From Neckera pumila (Eukaryota > Streptophyta > Bryopsida > Hypnales > Neckeraceae): 64,000 bases of DNA. Of this stretch, positions 1 through 10,949 are shown piece by piece. Every line of letters starts with the position of its first letter. The first letter of the stretch is position 1. Location of the stretch: contig OZ018409.1 in NCBI GenBank assembly GCA_963969595.1, forward strand, positions 46,699,282 through 46,763,281. Direction: 5' to 3'. The translations under genes were made by a program, and so were the position numbers. Under the pieces are notes generated by a model. It searched no databases. It was not told the origin of the DNA and saw nothing but the letters and a program-made list of their open reading frames with translations.

Positions 1-102
1 TTTTACTCTCCTTGTCTTTTAATTGCAACCGATGATCTCGGCTTATTACGAGAAAGCGGTCAAAGTGGACTGAGTTACGATTTGAACTCGACATGTTGAC
101 AG

Positions 103-3098
103 TGATGACGACGCTGTGGTCAAAATGGAAGCTGCGAAGGCTGCCTTGGAAGCGAAACAAAAAGAAAAGGTAAGTATAAATCGCTGTTGAGGGATTCAAA
201 TTGTTGAAGCATCATGTGTGTTCATGAGTGACTTTTTCCCTGTGCATTGCACACAACTGCCTGGATACTGTAGGGCAGTTCCTGTGCGAATCTCTATTTT
301 ATCTTGTAGAAAAGGAGAGGAAGATGTCGTGAAGAAGTCGTGCTAGGTCTTTCTCTTCCAGGGGAGGGTCAAATGCCATAAGGGATGATGTATAGTTGCT
401 GAGGATCATTTGGAATATTTAAGGGTGCTTGGAGTATTGTATTATGGTTCCTCAGTGACTTTGATTTGCTCTCTGGTTTAGGCTCAACCTACTTTTGAGT
501 ACTCGGGAAAGCTTGCTGCTGAGACAAATAAAGTGCGAGGTGAGATCCAACTTGGATTTTAAGAAAAGTCCCAACTCGTTTTGCCTCAAGGGCCTGTAGG
601 TAGTTTTCCACTTCTGCTTGATTATTAGTGTAAAAGTTTCTGGGCTTCTTTCTCGTACGTTTTTGATGTTGATTGTGGCATACTTATGGGCTTTTTAGGT
701 GTAACGCTTGCATTCGTGGAGCCTCCAGAGGCTCGTAAGCCAACGACAAGGTGGCGTTTGTATGTTTTCAAGGATGGAGAGCCTTTGAATGGTATGCTTT
801 TAATTCTTCTTAGACAGGCATTTACAACGCTGCACGCATTTCTAATGTAATTTTGTTGATTAGATTTTTTCCTTCTTCTAGTTTCTGTTTTCAAACGTAT
901 ATTACAAAGCCTCCATTGACCCGGAGCACTTTTAAGGAAGTAGAGGTTTGAATCGCTTGCAGAGCCGCTTTATATCCATCGTCAAACCTGCTATTTGTTT
1001 GGACGAGAGCGCAGAGTGGCAGATGTACCTACTGACCACCCGTCCTGCAGCAAGCAACATGCCGTAATTCAGTACCGGTATTCAGTGCTTCTCTACGTGG
1101 TTCTCTGTCTGTGCCTTTCTAGGCGTATTTGAATAGTGTAGTCTTGTGAATCTTTGATTTCTTTTTATATGCACCCTCACCTAGAGCTTGTTACCTTCAA
1201 GCTACATGCGTCATGTTGTTGTTGAGCAATAGTGTATGTGTTTCGCTTGTATTTGTGATGACATCGAAATTTTTAAAGACTCTTCGTTTTCCTTCGGTAG
1301 TGGCATTTGCAGCCAGCCACTTTTATGGACTTCTCTCTATAAATCACTTGAGAACAGTTAACGGTGTGCTAGCTCGTAATTGGTTACTTATTCCCTAGGT
1401 GAACAGTGTACTAACGTACCGGTATACTGTTCCTCTCTTCCGTATGCCGCCTTAAGAGGAGTGGGCATCAAGCCCTTATTATTGTGGGAAATTTAGTAAC
1501 CGAATTGATGTCCCAATGCAATTTCTCTCTACATTCATGCATTAGATTACCTCTCTCTAAATGTATCGTAGTAAGTGCTGAACCTGTATTGTTTATGAAT
1601 TTCAAAGTTGAAGGTATCCCTGATTATTTGGTTTCTTGGGCTTGGATATAGGTTGACTGAGATAGAGAGCACCGACGGTATGATGCAGAATAAAGTGAGG
1701 TAAGAGATTTGGTGTTGCTGTTTTCTTGGGCATGGAAATTAGAAATAAATCTGTGGTTTTTTTCGATTGGTAAATCAAAGACTTTATAGAGTCTGGTTCT
1801 TGGTTTACTTGTTTTCTCGAATGGAATAGTCATAGATGTTTCAGTGCTTACGTTTAAAGTAAATAGATTTCAATCTTATGCTTGCTCTATGCTTTGGTTG
1901 GTCATCCAAAGGGTTAGCCCAGGTTCACTCTTCACAAGTCTACTATGGTCTTGGTTGTTTAACCCGTATCACCTGATTTAAAAATAAATAAAAAATTGGA
2001 CACTTTTGCCTGTATCTTCATACAAGGATGTTGCGAGCTGAATTTCATAAAATTGATCATAAGGGAAGGTTTTCTTTAAAATTTCAAGTACTGCCTTGCA
2101 TGAATGAGAAGTTATTTTGGGCTAAACATTCGATGGAAGCACTCTGTTCGTCATCCAGAATATGGACGCCGGAGCGCTCACGGGTTAAGGCACAGCGAAA
2201 CGCGTTTTGTACAGAAGTTGTGGATTCTAGTTTTCAGTAGTTTTAATGAGTTGTAGTGAATGTAATATTTTTTTTTGTACTTATGTTACATTGTTTCTAG
2301 TCCCCCCATACCCTACTTCTCTTAATTTACTTTTTTATCTACTGGTCATTAAGTGCTACAAGCAGATCACGGTGTCAGAGTCGAAAACACGGAGTAGAAT
2401 CTTGATTTACTGGATTCGTAATAATGATGGATAAAATTATTTTCCATATTTTATTGGGTGTCCGTCATGGAACTTGTTCCCATTGCCTAACACGTGTTGC
2501 TGAGTGAACTGCCTGCAGCTCAGATATTCTTCGTGAAAACTGATCATGATTTCTTCTCGTGTGCTGATAGGCCTTATATTATGGATCTAGGAAGCACGAA
2601 TGGAACCTTCCTGAACGTAAGTATAGACACTGGTTGGTTTGTGGTATGGAGTTTTAGCGTCTAATGGATGCTCGTTGGATTTATCTCCATGAATTTGGAG
2701 CCCTTGAAATGGATTCATGTCTGTCAAGGTAAATGGATTATGCTTTACAATTTTGTGATGGTGTGGATTTTCTACAGAGTACTCGCATTGAAGCTCAGCG
2801 GTATTATGAACTCAGAGAAAAGGATACCTTAAAATTTGGAAACAGCAGGTTGGTGAAGCTCGTATATCATCCAATTTTAATATAGTAGTACTGAATCACT
2901 CGATACGTTATCTGTGTTGATTTCTGTGTTGAATAGTATTGCTTGCCTTGTCTAAAATCGTCTCCTGGTGATGTGGTATTGGTGGTTGTATTCTAGTGAC
3001 GAATTCTGAAACACTTGGTGAACACACTGATCCTTTGGTTGTTAATTTGCAGCCGTGAGTATGTGTTACTACATGAAAACTCGGGTGCTGCCTCCTAG
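103..3098 (+). CDS. DDL: DAWDLE/SNIP1-like FHA-domain protein, 3' part (8 exons, 5' end outside window)
   Basis: I rebuilt eight exons from splice sites and homology: 103-169, 482-539, 699-791, 963-1077, 1652-1699, 2571-2616, 2778-2848 and 3053-3098 (stop TAG 3096-3098). All phases join cleanly. The product first shows KMEAAKAALEAKQKEK and FEYSGKLAAETNKVRG. An FHA domain follows with EPPEARKPTTRWRLYVFK, YLFGRERRVADVPTDHPS, SKQHAVIQYR, PYIMDLGSTNGTFLN, RIEAQRYYELREKDTLKFGN and REYVLLHENS, then a short tail. In this family the FHA domain binds phosphothreonine; Arabidopsis DAWDLE binds DCL1 and promotes miRNA/siRNA biogenesis, and human SNIP1 is associated with the spliceosome. The FHA core residues (GR, S, H, N) are all present. 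The Arg/Ser-rich N-terminal half lies upstream of the window. Exon 1652-1699 encodes the linker LTEIESTDGMMQNKV and differs most from the family. Homology is strong; exact exon edges are inferred. Confidence 0.9.
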
Positions 3099-3580
3099 AG
3101 AATCAAGAAACTGTTGCTGTTGAAGTCAACCTCGAACATTCTGTTGAACGAAGTGCCAACACTGAATAGCAACAGCCAGGCCCAGACCTTTGAGAGCACT
3201 CAATCTGTTTGATAGGCAAATTTTTCGAAGTAAATACGCTCAATAGAGTTGCTTGTGGTATTCATTGGAAGGCATGCTGCTTGTGACTTCAGAGCAAATA
3301 GAAGTCCCTGAGTAGACGAGGTTCTGTTCAGAATTTGGAATGGACGTTTCCTACAGATTGTGATATTGGATGAGCAAATTTTATCTTGATATGTTGCATC
3401 TCTGCACTTTTGAATATTTTGACCTCGTTAGTCTGACTGCCCTGGAGTCCTAGAAAGATGACTTTGACATAGTTGTATGACGGGTGTGAATGACTGAAAC
3501 ACGTGTAATGTAGAAGTCCATAAACCATCCCTTAAGCCTAACCTACCTCATCAATGACATCAATGACAGTAGCAGATATT
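3099..3580 (+). other. 3' flank of the FHA gene
   Basis: This is presumed 3' UTR and intergenic DNA between the TAG at 3098 and the first TTAA element. I see no further coding exon and no clear poly(A) signal. Confidence 0.4.
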
Positions 3581-4505
3581 TTAACCCCTAAAGGACCAAG
3601 GTGATTTTCCTATCAAAAACCACTCAAAACTGTCGTTTCTATTGCAAAGAGAAGAACTTAAATTTTTTTCTTTTTTGCATATTCAATCGTAAGATCTTAT
3701 ACTTGACTAGTATATGAATGTGGAAGAAATTTCAAAAACTTTGACCATGTAGAATGTAAGATATATGCATTTAAAGTGAAGAAAACAGTTTTTTTGCACC
3801 TTGCTTGATTAGATTTTTTGGCTTTGAATCTTTTTAGTTCAAATTTTTTGCACTACTGATTTTGATTTTCTACTTATTTATGTTAAGTAGTTGAGTTGAA
3901 AATCTACAAAAAAAATTTAGAAAAAAAGGCACTTAATTTTCACTCATTAAAAAACTGTTAAGTAGAGGTCAGTTCAAGATTGAAGAAAAAACTAAATTGT
4001 TAATAGCTTTTAGATGGAATTGAATCACAATAATCTCAACGGTGAGATTGTTCTAGCAAAAAAATCTAACCTTGTCTAACAATTTGTTGAAAAATTCTAA
4101 AAATTGCATTCCAAAATGAATTCTACAAGTGTTTTCTTCAAGAAGATGCTTAGATTGCCCAAAAATCTAAGATTGTCCATAACTTTCTTTTATTAGTCCA
4201 AATTGAATGAAACAAAGATTCACGTGTAGACAAAAATATAATCTTTGAGAGAAAAATTTGAAAAAAAAATTATTTTGACTTTCTGTGATTTTGTTTGTGT
4301 TGCCCACCGAGCTCCATTATTGCTTATTGTGCCATAACTTTTGCTCCCGGGCATCAATTAAAATAAAAATTATATATTCACAAAGCTCTTGCAAAAATAC
4401 ACAACCTCAAAAAATAACAAAAAATATTACTAAAAATTAAGACAATAAGAACCTGCCCGGACCCAAATTGTCCTCCGAGAGGACAAATTGTCTTTTAGGG
4501 ATTAA
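3581..4505. mobile_element. TTAA-flanked piggyBac-like MITE, family II, about 925 bp
   Basis: The left end is TTAA followed by CCCCTAAAGGACCAAGG. The right end reads TCTTTTAGGGA followed by TTAA. The interior is AT-rich with no long ORF. The same interior (for example the segment with actcaaaactg and tagatggaattg) recurs at 15.5-16.4, 21.6-22.5 and 60.8-61.4 kb. A TTAA at both ends and a terminal repeat starting with C-runs fit a piggyBac-type non-autonomous element. Confidence 0.75.
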
Positions 4506-4596
4506 GGAGCATGCCACTCATTTTTAGATAAGGGATGCATTTAGAACCCCATTAGTTTATGGGCTCCTATAATCCTACCATGTTGGATACTCATGG

Positions 4597-4693
4597 GTTG
4601 CTATAAAACATGTTGATTACATCTTTGAATAGTTGCTATAAAACATGTGACTACATCAATAGTTGCTATAAAACATGTGATTACATCTTTGAA
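4597..4693. repeat. Three tandem copies of a 30-35 bp unit
   Basis: Units start at 4597, 4632 and 4662, each beginning gttgctataaaacatgt and ending in an attacatc-like stretch. The flank up to 5569 shows no supportable gene; its short ORFs have no recognisable family. Confidence 0.8.
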
Positions 4694-5569
4694 AAATAAA
4701 TGACTAGAATTTCATTCATATACAGTTGCAAAATGGGAGTTCAAGCAACCACTACTCCAAAACAGAATTGGATGACAAAACGGTTATGTCCATCCTCTTA
4801 CTGTTACTGAACTACTGTACAGTATGCCTCCCTGGAATCATCCAAAGAGTGTTCAAAGAATGCGTTTCAGGAATAAGTAAATAGTGTCATGATTGAAGGT
4901 GCAGTAGCCGGCATCTTCGCTTTTTCCTTATTTTGTTCTTAGCAGACGACGGAGGTCACACTCTGTAGTCCGATTTTAGAACTGAATAGTACGAGGCCGA
5001 GACGCCGACCTCCGCCACACGCTGCCCTGGACTGGAACATGTCTATTGAGCAGCATACTGACAGACTTTTCACGTATTTGGATCCACATTTCCGATTGCC
5101 CCAAATGAGATGCACAAGCTGCGCTGTTTCTTCTGGTAACGACTCATAGCTAGAGGACAGGTATTGGTATAGATTGAAGGTTAGTATAATTAAGTGCACT
5201 AAGCTTTGCCATTCATAACTGAAAAGTGCCAATCCAGTGGACAATTGCGCAACAGACGACATGCACATCGAGAGTATAATCAAAGGAGTAATTTCGTTGA
5301 CAGGGAAACCTTGCCATTACGATCTCCCATCAATTCAGCGGTTCGTCACTGCTAACCCAAGCCCTCAAGTCAAGGGATGGGAAACAAATTGTTATGGAGG
5401 GGATCGAGCCTGGGTGAATTCCAATCCGAGGATACCAACAGGGACTCCCCTCTACGGCACGAAGGACTGCAAGCTACTACTGACATGGGGAAAATCAAGC
5501 CCATTTTGCGGTGGGGGTTTAGGGTTCCTGCACATCGAAAGTCAGTCCAGTCCCACTATAATAAAATCC

Positions 5570-6712
5570 TTATCCCCACAAATCCGCTGCGATATCCAGT
5601 TTCTTCGTGACCACAATCACACTGTTGACGACTTCGCCTTTCGGGTGGGTGACGCTGCACACGGTCCACTCTCGCAAGTCCCCCATTTCCACGACCGGAT
5701 ACAAAAAGGCTTTGGCGCCCTCGGCACTCCGCAGCAGCAGGTAACTGCCGTCCTTCATCCCCAGGTGGAGATGCTGCAGAATGCGGGACTTCATCTTGGG
5801 CGCCAACCCCACAAGCGCGGCCAGCACGACGACGTCGTATCGCCTCAGCTCCTCGTGCGGCACGTCCAGGATGTCCGACGTCTGAAACGCCACGCGCTCA
5901 CGCATCGACGGCAGCGCGTGCATCCATCGTCGCGCGATGCAATTCGACTCTTGGTCGATGTCGTAGTTGGTCACCACCGCGTGCTGCGGCAGGAGCTGGT
6001 TCACCAGACAGAGGGTCGTGAGGGGCAGAGGACCCGAGCCCACGAAGGCCACATTCCGTAAGCTGGCCGGGTCGCACCGCTCCTGCCCGAGGAGAAGGTG
6101 GTACTCCAGTCGCGTCAGCTTCTCGTAGTTCCGTATGAACCGAAACGTCTGCAGGGAGGCCAGGATGTCGTCTTCGGACTCCAGGGCGCCCAGGCGCTGC
6201 GCGAAGTCGCGCTCCATCAACGTCTCGGCTTCCGCGCACTTCATGATGAGGCTCTGTCGGTCTTGGGCGGAGGGCAGGAGGAAGTGGAGGCCTCCAGGCT
6301 CCATTTGGTAGGCGATGCTCCGAAGCCCGTGCCCATTCGCGTCCTCGCCGAGACGGCGACTGAAATAGCGCACCAGCGAGTCGAGCTGCTGCGCCACCTC
6401 TTCCTCCTCGGCTTCCGCATCGATGCACGCGCTCACCAGCGCTTCAAACAGGCCATTCACTTCCTCGCAGGGGTACAGCGAAGAAAGGCCGCTAATGGAA
6501 TCGGAGAGACGCTTGATCTGCTCCAGTTTCCGGAGCGTTGCCGGCGATAGCGGCGCCGTGGGCAGCGTCACCTTCACATACGACGCCGACGCCAACTTGC
6601 GACTTGCGTGAGCCGCCGCATCAGCCTTGCCGTTCACTGGAGCACAAGGCGTTGTCATCATTTTCGTTTTGACTCGGATTCCTTGACGGAATAAGGTGCG
6701 GTCTCCTCTCAA
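5570..6712 (-). CDS. NAS: Nicotianamine synthase
   Basis: This is a single uninterrupted ORF of 380 residues, intronless as is usual for plant NAS. The enzyme condenses three S-adenosylmethionines into nicotianamine, a chelator of Fe, Zn, Cu and Ni used in long-distance metal transport. The Rossmann-like core shows VAFVGSGPLPLTT (residues 221-233). NYEKLTRLEY (195-204), NYDID (249-253), LAALVGLAPKMK (298-308) and RSAEGAKAFLYPVV (328-341) all match the family, as does the C-terminal HPKGEVVNSVIV. Typical plant NAS is about 320 residues. Here some 60 extra N-terminal residues precede the usual helical domain (LEQIKRLSDSISGLSSLYP, 63-81). Met18/Met19 (near 6661) are alternative starts. The gene is much richer in GC than its flanks. 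No disruption is visible. Confidence 0.95.
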   Translation of the reverse strand: MRGDRTLFRQGIRVKTKMMTTPCAPVNGKADAAAHASRKLASASYVKVTLPTAPLSPATLRKLEQIKRLSDSISGLSSLYPCEEVNGLFEALVSACIDAEAEEEEVAQQLDSLVRYFSRRLGEDANGHGLRSIAYQMEPGGLHFLLPSAQDRQSLIMKCAEAETLMERDFAQRLGALESEDDILASLQTFRFIRNYEKLTRLEYHLLLGQERCDPASLRNVAFVGSGPLPLTTLCLVNQLLPQHAVVTNYDIDQESNCIARRWMHALPSMRERVAFQTSDILDVPHEELRRYDVVVLAALVGLAPKMKSRILQHLHLGMKDGSYLLLRSAEGAKAFLYPVVEMGDLREWTVCSVTHPKGEVVNSVIVVTKKLDIAADLWG

Positions 6713-6840
6713 ATAGAATTCTGCTAGCTAGCTAACTTTCTCTGCCCCTTTTGATTTCTAATCTCTGCCCCTTTTTTTCTTAAAACAAAAGGGGCAAGCA
6801 ACGCCCAATGCTAATTAAAGAGGAAAGATACACCACCACA
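6713..6840 (-). promoter_or_regulatory. Upstream region of NAS with a repeated tctctgcccctttt motif
   Basis: Just upstream of the NAS start, tctctgcccctttt occurs twice (about 6738 and 6762) and aaaaggggca once in inverted orientation (about 6787). This may be leader or promoter sequence. I could not name an iron-response element. Confidence 0.3.
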
Positions 6841-8446
6841 GGCTAAACCAGCTTTACTTAACTAGCTCCTTCTAACGGAAGGAAGAAAGTTGACTGCTGA
6901 CACTTGTTCCAGGTCGCCGTTCCTGGAATGCTGGCGTCTAGTACTCGCTGACCGAGCTGACTGTACGTGCAGGGCCAGAGATTAGAAATCCCGAAAGAAG
7001 TTTACAGTCCTCGGGCTGAGAGAATGCCCGCCTTACTAACTACGGATGGACCCAGCTACCGTGCATGGGAGAAGTGAAGTGGACTAGTGCAGGCCGGTCG
7101 AGTCTCGGAGTGGGGAGTGTGAGACCTCTGAAATTGAGTGGGGAGATGGCATTGCGATTGGCCAGCGAGTGGGGTTTAAGAGAGGGCGAACTGAGGCGTT
7201 GCGGCTCAGTCAACACTCTCTGTAGCCCGAGTTTGGGGTTCATGCGTGACCCTTGGGCTCTCGAAACCCAAGCTCCGAACGATCCTATCTAGATCCTTGG
7301 TATCACCCGTGATAAGCTTATCTCGTCCTCTGATCCGGCCTCAGGCAGTCGGGTCGAAATCGATCCTCCGTGCTTTGGAGGCTGGGAGGGTCCCCACTCG
7401 CCCGACTCCCCACTGGAGGGATCAATGCGGGCCGTTGCTGGCCGGGTGACAAGAATACAATGAGAGCATCAAAGTAACGCCAAGCCAGTCCCTCAGATAT
7501 CAATGTGGCATCGAGTGCACAGTACCACACGTCCGATGAGGACATGATGTGCACATCCACATTCAAATTCGCAAGGAATCCAAGGATCAATGTCAGTTAC
7601 AAGATTCTTGTACTGGTTGTGCACGACACGCGCAATGGCGGAGACAAGGGTCCCACAAGGCCACCAGGGTGTCAGAGATCCATCCGAGAAGCTTTATGTA
7701 GAATTAGGGCGTGCAGCAAGCCGGAGCTGAGTGTCGGAGGCAGGCTAGCATCGACCTTCCAGGGACGATGCCACTGAAAGCAGATTCGCAGCGAAGAACG
7801 CGGCGTGATTGGCGAGAGAGAGCAGGAATTTGTCTTCCAGGACTCGCAGCTGGCACACGCATGGCTGCTGCAATCGCAGGTACGCATCCAGCACACGCAC
7901 GCTAGGGCGAAGCACGCGTTCTCGGGCTTGTTGCCTGCAGTCTTATTCGCTTCTGTTTCAAGGAGTTATTAGTCGTGCATGTAGAGTGACCGGTGAGTGC
8001 TCCGAATATTGCTAATTAAATGTTTTGGGACTGCATTCTTGCTCCTTCTTCAACAGGAAATCGGAAACGGTTTCTCTCTTCTCTCTATCGTACTTCCCCG
8101 AGTTTCACGTCCCTGGCATACAAGATACAGGGGGACACGTGGCTTTCAATTCCGTGATGTTTGAGGAATTGGTTGATTTGACCACTGTTTTTCTTTTGGA
8201 CAAGTGTCGCCAGAAGCCTCCAAACCACTGGAGCAAATCTGGAGGGTGGGTGTCCAACAGGCTGAAACAGTCTGACAAGTGCAAAATTTCGCCCAGAAAA
8301 AACCCGCTGGATTTGACATCTTAGTGTACAGATGGCATGGCAGCTTGGGTGTGGTAAGTTTAATGCCATAAAGACTTCAGAGTTAGTTAAACATGCTGTA
8401 GCCGTTTTTGGTCTGATGAACGACAAAGAATCTTGGATGTAGGATA
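6841..8446. other. Intergenic, no supportable gene
   Basis: Base composition is moderately GC-rich up to about 7950. Overlapping ORFs of 60-113 codons lie on both strands and none has a recognisable domain. I see no RNA gene. Confidence 0.5.
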
Positions 8447-8522
8447 GAAGTGCAACTATTTATCCTCTAAATTTTGTGTGACAAGAAGTGCAACTATTCA
8501 TCCTAGAAATTTTGTGTGACAA
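8447..8522. repeat. Two tandem copies of a 38-bp unit
   Basis: The unit gaagtgcaactatt-atcct...aaattttgtgtgacaa occurs back to back at 8447-8484 and 8485-8522 with only a few mismatches. Confidence 0.8.
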
Positions 8523-9084
8523 GGGGAGGTCTTGCACAATAGTTTGACTTCCAAGGGGTGCTTTTGCATAGGACACTTGTACTACCGTACGTGTAGGTTA
8601 GTTTTGTAGAAAATTTGGAAGATGTCAAAATCTAAAAAATTATTTATAGCTATTTCTAAAAGTCTGAAATAATTGTTTTTGATAAAAATCAGAAAAAGCA
8701 ACACATTTACGCATGAATAGAAAGAATGAGCTCCAAAATTACGAGCATCCTCATAAAGTGCTGAAAACAAAAAAATTTGAATCTCCCTGCCAAAACTGCT
8801 GAATTTGAAAACTACCAAATTTGAAAACTGCCGCATTCGAAAACTAAATTATTTCGGCACTGTTATGCCAAAATTGCCCTGCACGTACCGTATCACTGAC
8901 CTCGGTGGCCATTGTCGGTAAAAGGGTTAGGTGAATGCCTTCTCGCCCCACCTCCCTGTTCAACAAATCAACTACATCATCCTGTGTGTGCGCCTGCCAA
9001 CCCATCCACCCACCCTTTTCCACCCACCCTTTTCCATTTAATTAAACCCAAAGAACTTGGCCAATCAACGGCCAAGTTCAGTAA

Positions 9085-9160
9085 ATCCTAAGCCCCTTCA
9101 GTAAATCCTACAGAGGATTGTAGCTACGCGCCGCTATGTAGGGTTTAGGTAACTACATCC
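9085..9160. repeat. Dispersed repeat containing ctacagaggattgtagctac
   Basis: A block with ccccttcagtaaatcc, then ctacagaggattgtagctac, then cgccgct and tagggtttagg recurs in inverted orientation near 42140-42215. It may be an end of an unidentified element. The rest of 8523-10949 shows no supportable gene. Confidence 0.6.
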
Positions 9161-10949
9161 ATTGCTATGTATGTTATCTAGTTGAAGTTCAACATGCTTG
9201 GGGGCATCCTGTGATTCTTCCAGTGCCATTGCTGAGGTTACTAATACTACAGTCTAGCCCTTTTGCATTTTTTTTAAGCCAATAATTCACACAATACCTA
9301 GATTGATTTCCACAGTCACCAGCCCGTCCTTGAAGGGTTAAATCCATCCTTCCCATTCATAACATTGAGTAACGACATTGCATTGAATTGGATGGCACTT
9401 GTTGTACCTCTTCTTCAATTCCTGTTACAACTTACCATTGTTTATTACTGCTTAACATAAAAACTCATACCCAAAGGCTGGGCATGGACTCTTCAAAGCA
9501 GAATCGGCAGAGACGGATCGATAGCTGTGAAAGATGACTGGAAACCTTCATTTTCCAAACATGACGATCGATTCAAAATCAAAACGTCGACTGTAGAAAT
9601 ATCATTTCACCGAAAAAAACTACTACAAAGTGAAAGATCACAACATAGCTGAAATGTATCGGTGAGAAGTGCTTATCAACAGAGAACTACATATGTTAGT
9701 TGGTTTGGCTCAGATTCTCCCCAGACAGCGTCTTGAAGTATGTGTCGTCGTTAAATATTTCGTTGGGCTGCTCCGCAATCTACTTTAAGGCGTATTCATT
9801 AACTAATAAAGAATTTCTGGAGAATATATTCGGAGATTTAAACAATCAAACCCGGAAACGAGTGTGTGAATTTTCTGACGGTCATAAATTAGACTTCTTT
9901 TGAATACACATGCTCTTCGTGTGCCTTCAACACGGCAAGGGCCAGCCAGTCCCACAGATTGTTGATAGAAAGTATTGTCGACCTTCAACTCATTTGCGAA
10001 GATGCTGGGCGACATCATTGCCTGAGAATCCGAGAATCTGAGAAACCGAGATGATTGATTGCAGTTATGTAGTTGAAACTTTGGAACCTGACGGACTCTA
10101 CCTTAGTACCTACTTGCCTGCATGCGTTTGACATCAGTCAAACGATGACATGACCTTGTGAGTGCTTCCGTGCAACTTCACTGCTCAGATTCCTTGCCTG
10201 TTGGTGCCTCGTATCTTGTGAACGTTGGCGAAGAGCGAGAGAGCATGCGTACTGCATCAGATCACAAACGCAAAAATGTAAGATCTCAGAACAGCGAATG
10301 CAAAGGTTGACTAATGCCGTGATCATAAAGACGCAGATTGAGAGCTTATTACTCAGGACGCAAGCACGACATGCTCAGCAGGATGTTCATTGATCAAACC
10401 ACCCGGCCTTCCAATTAACCTACTTTCGAAGAGAATTTAGAAACTACATTTTCTGAAACCGAAGATTCTCGATTGGATTAAAGTTTACCAACTCAGAAGT
10501 CAGAACACCAATCTCAGACGGTGCAATCCAGCAAACTTGTTATATATTTTCGATTTATCTGATCGAAATTATGTTTGGAATTCAGAAGGGTTAGGGCTGA
10601 AGTTTCGGATTTTCTCAAAATACACCAAACTAAATCAAACATTCACAGCATTGTGATAGTCCACGTCGGTGGATACATACAATAAACAATGTAAATTTTC
10701 GGAACAAAGGAGGTAATTAAGCGGGTAGTTAAGTTCCAGATTCCTTATATTCATTCGATGCAGAGTAGGGGGTGGGTGAGTGTGAAGTTATCGATTTGTT
10801 CATACTCCACCCACTAAAATCATCCCTAATTCATGTAATCCAGATCGTTTTCAAAGCAAGTTCTTGGTTTACTGCTTTGTGAGTCTCAAGTGGAAGGTTT
10901 GGTCGACAGTGTTCTCATACCTGTGCCTCGAGGGAGTGCCACGATATCG

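Noticed and set aside
4939..5283. A 114-codon minus-strand ORF downstream of NAS
   Set aside because: No recognisable domain, low-complexity composition, no splice or homology support.
5237..6550. Long ORFs on the + strand opposite nicotianamine synthase
   Set aside because: They are antisense shadows of a GC-rich, clearly conserved gene.
7320..7375. A tRNA-like T-arm (ggtcgaaatcgatcc)
   Set aside because: No anticodon or acceptor stem could be folded around it.
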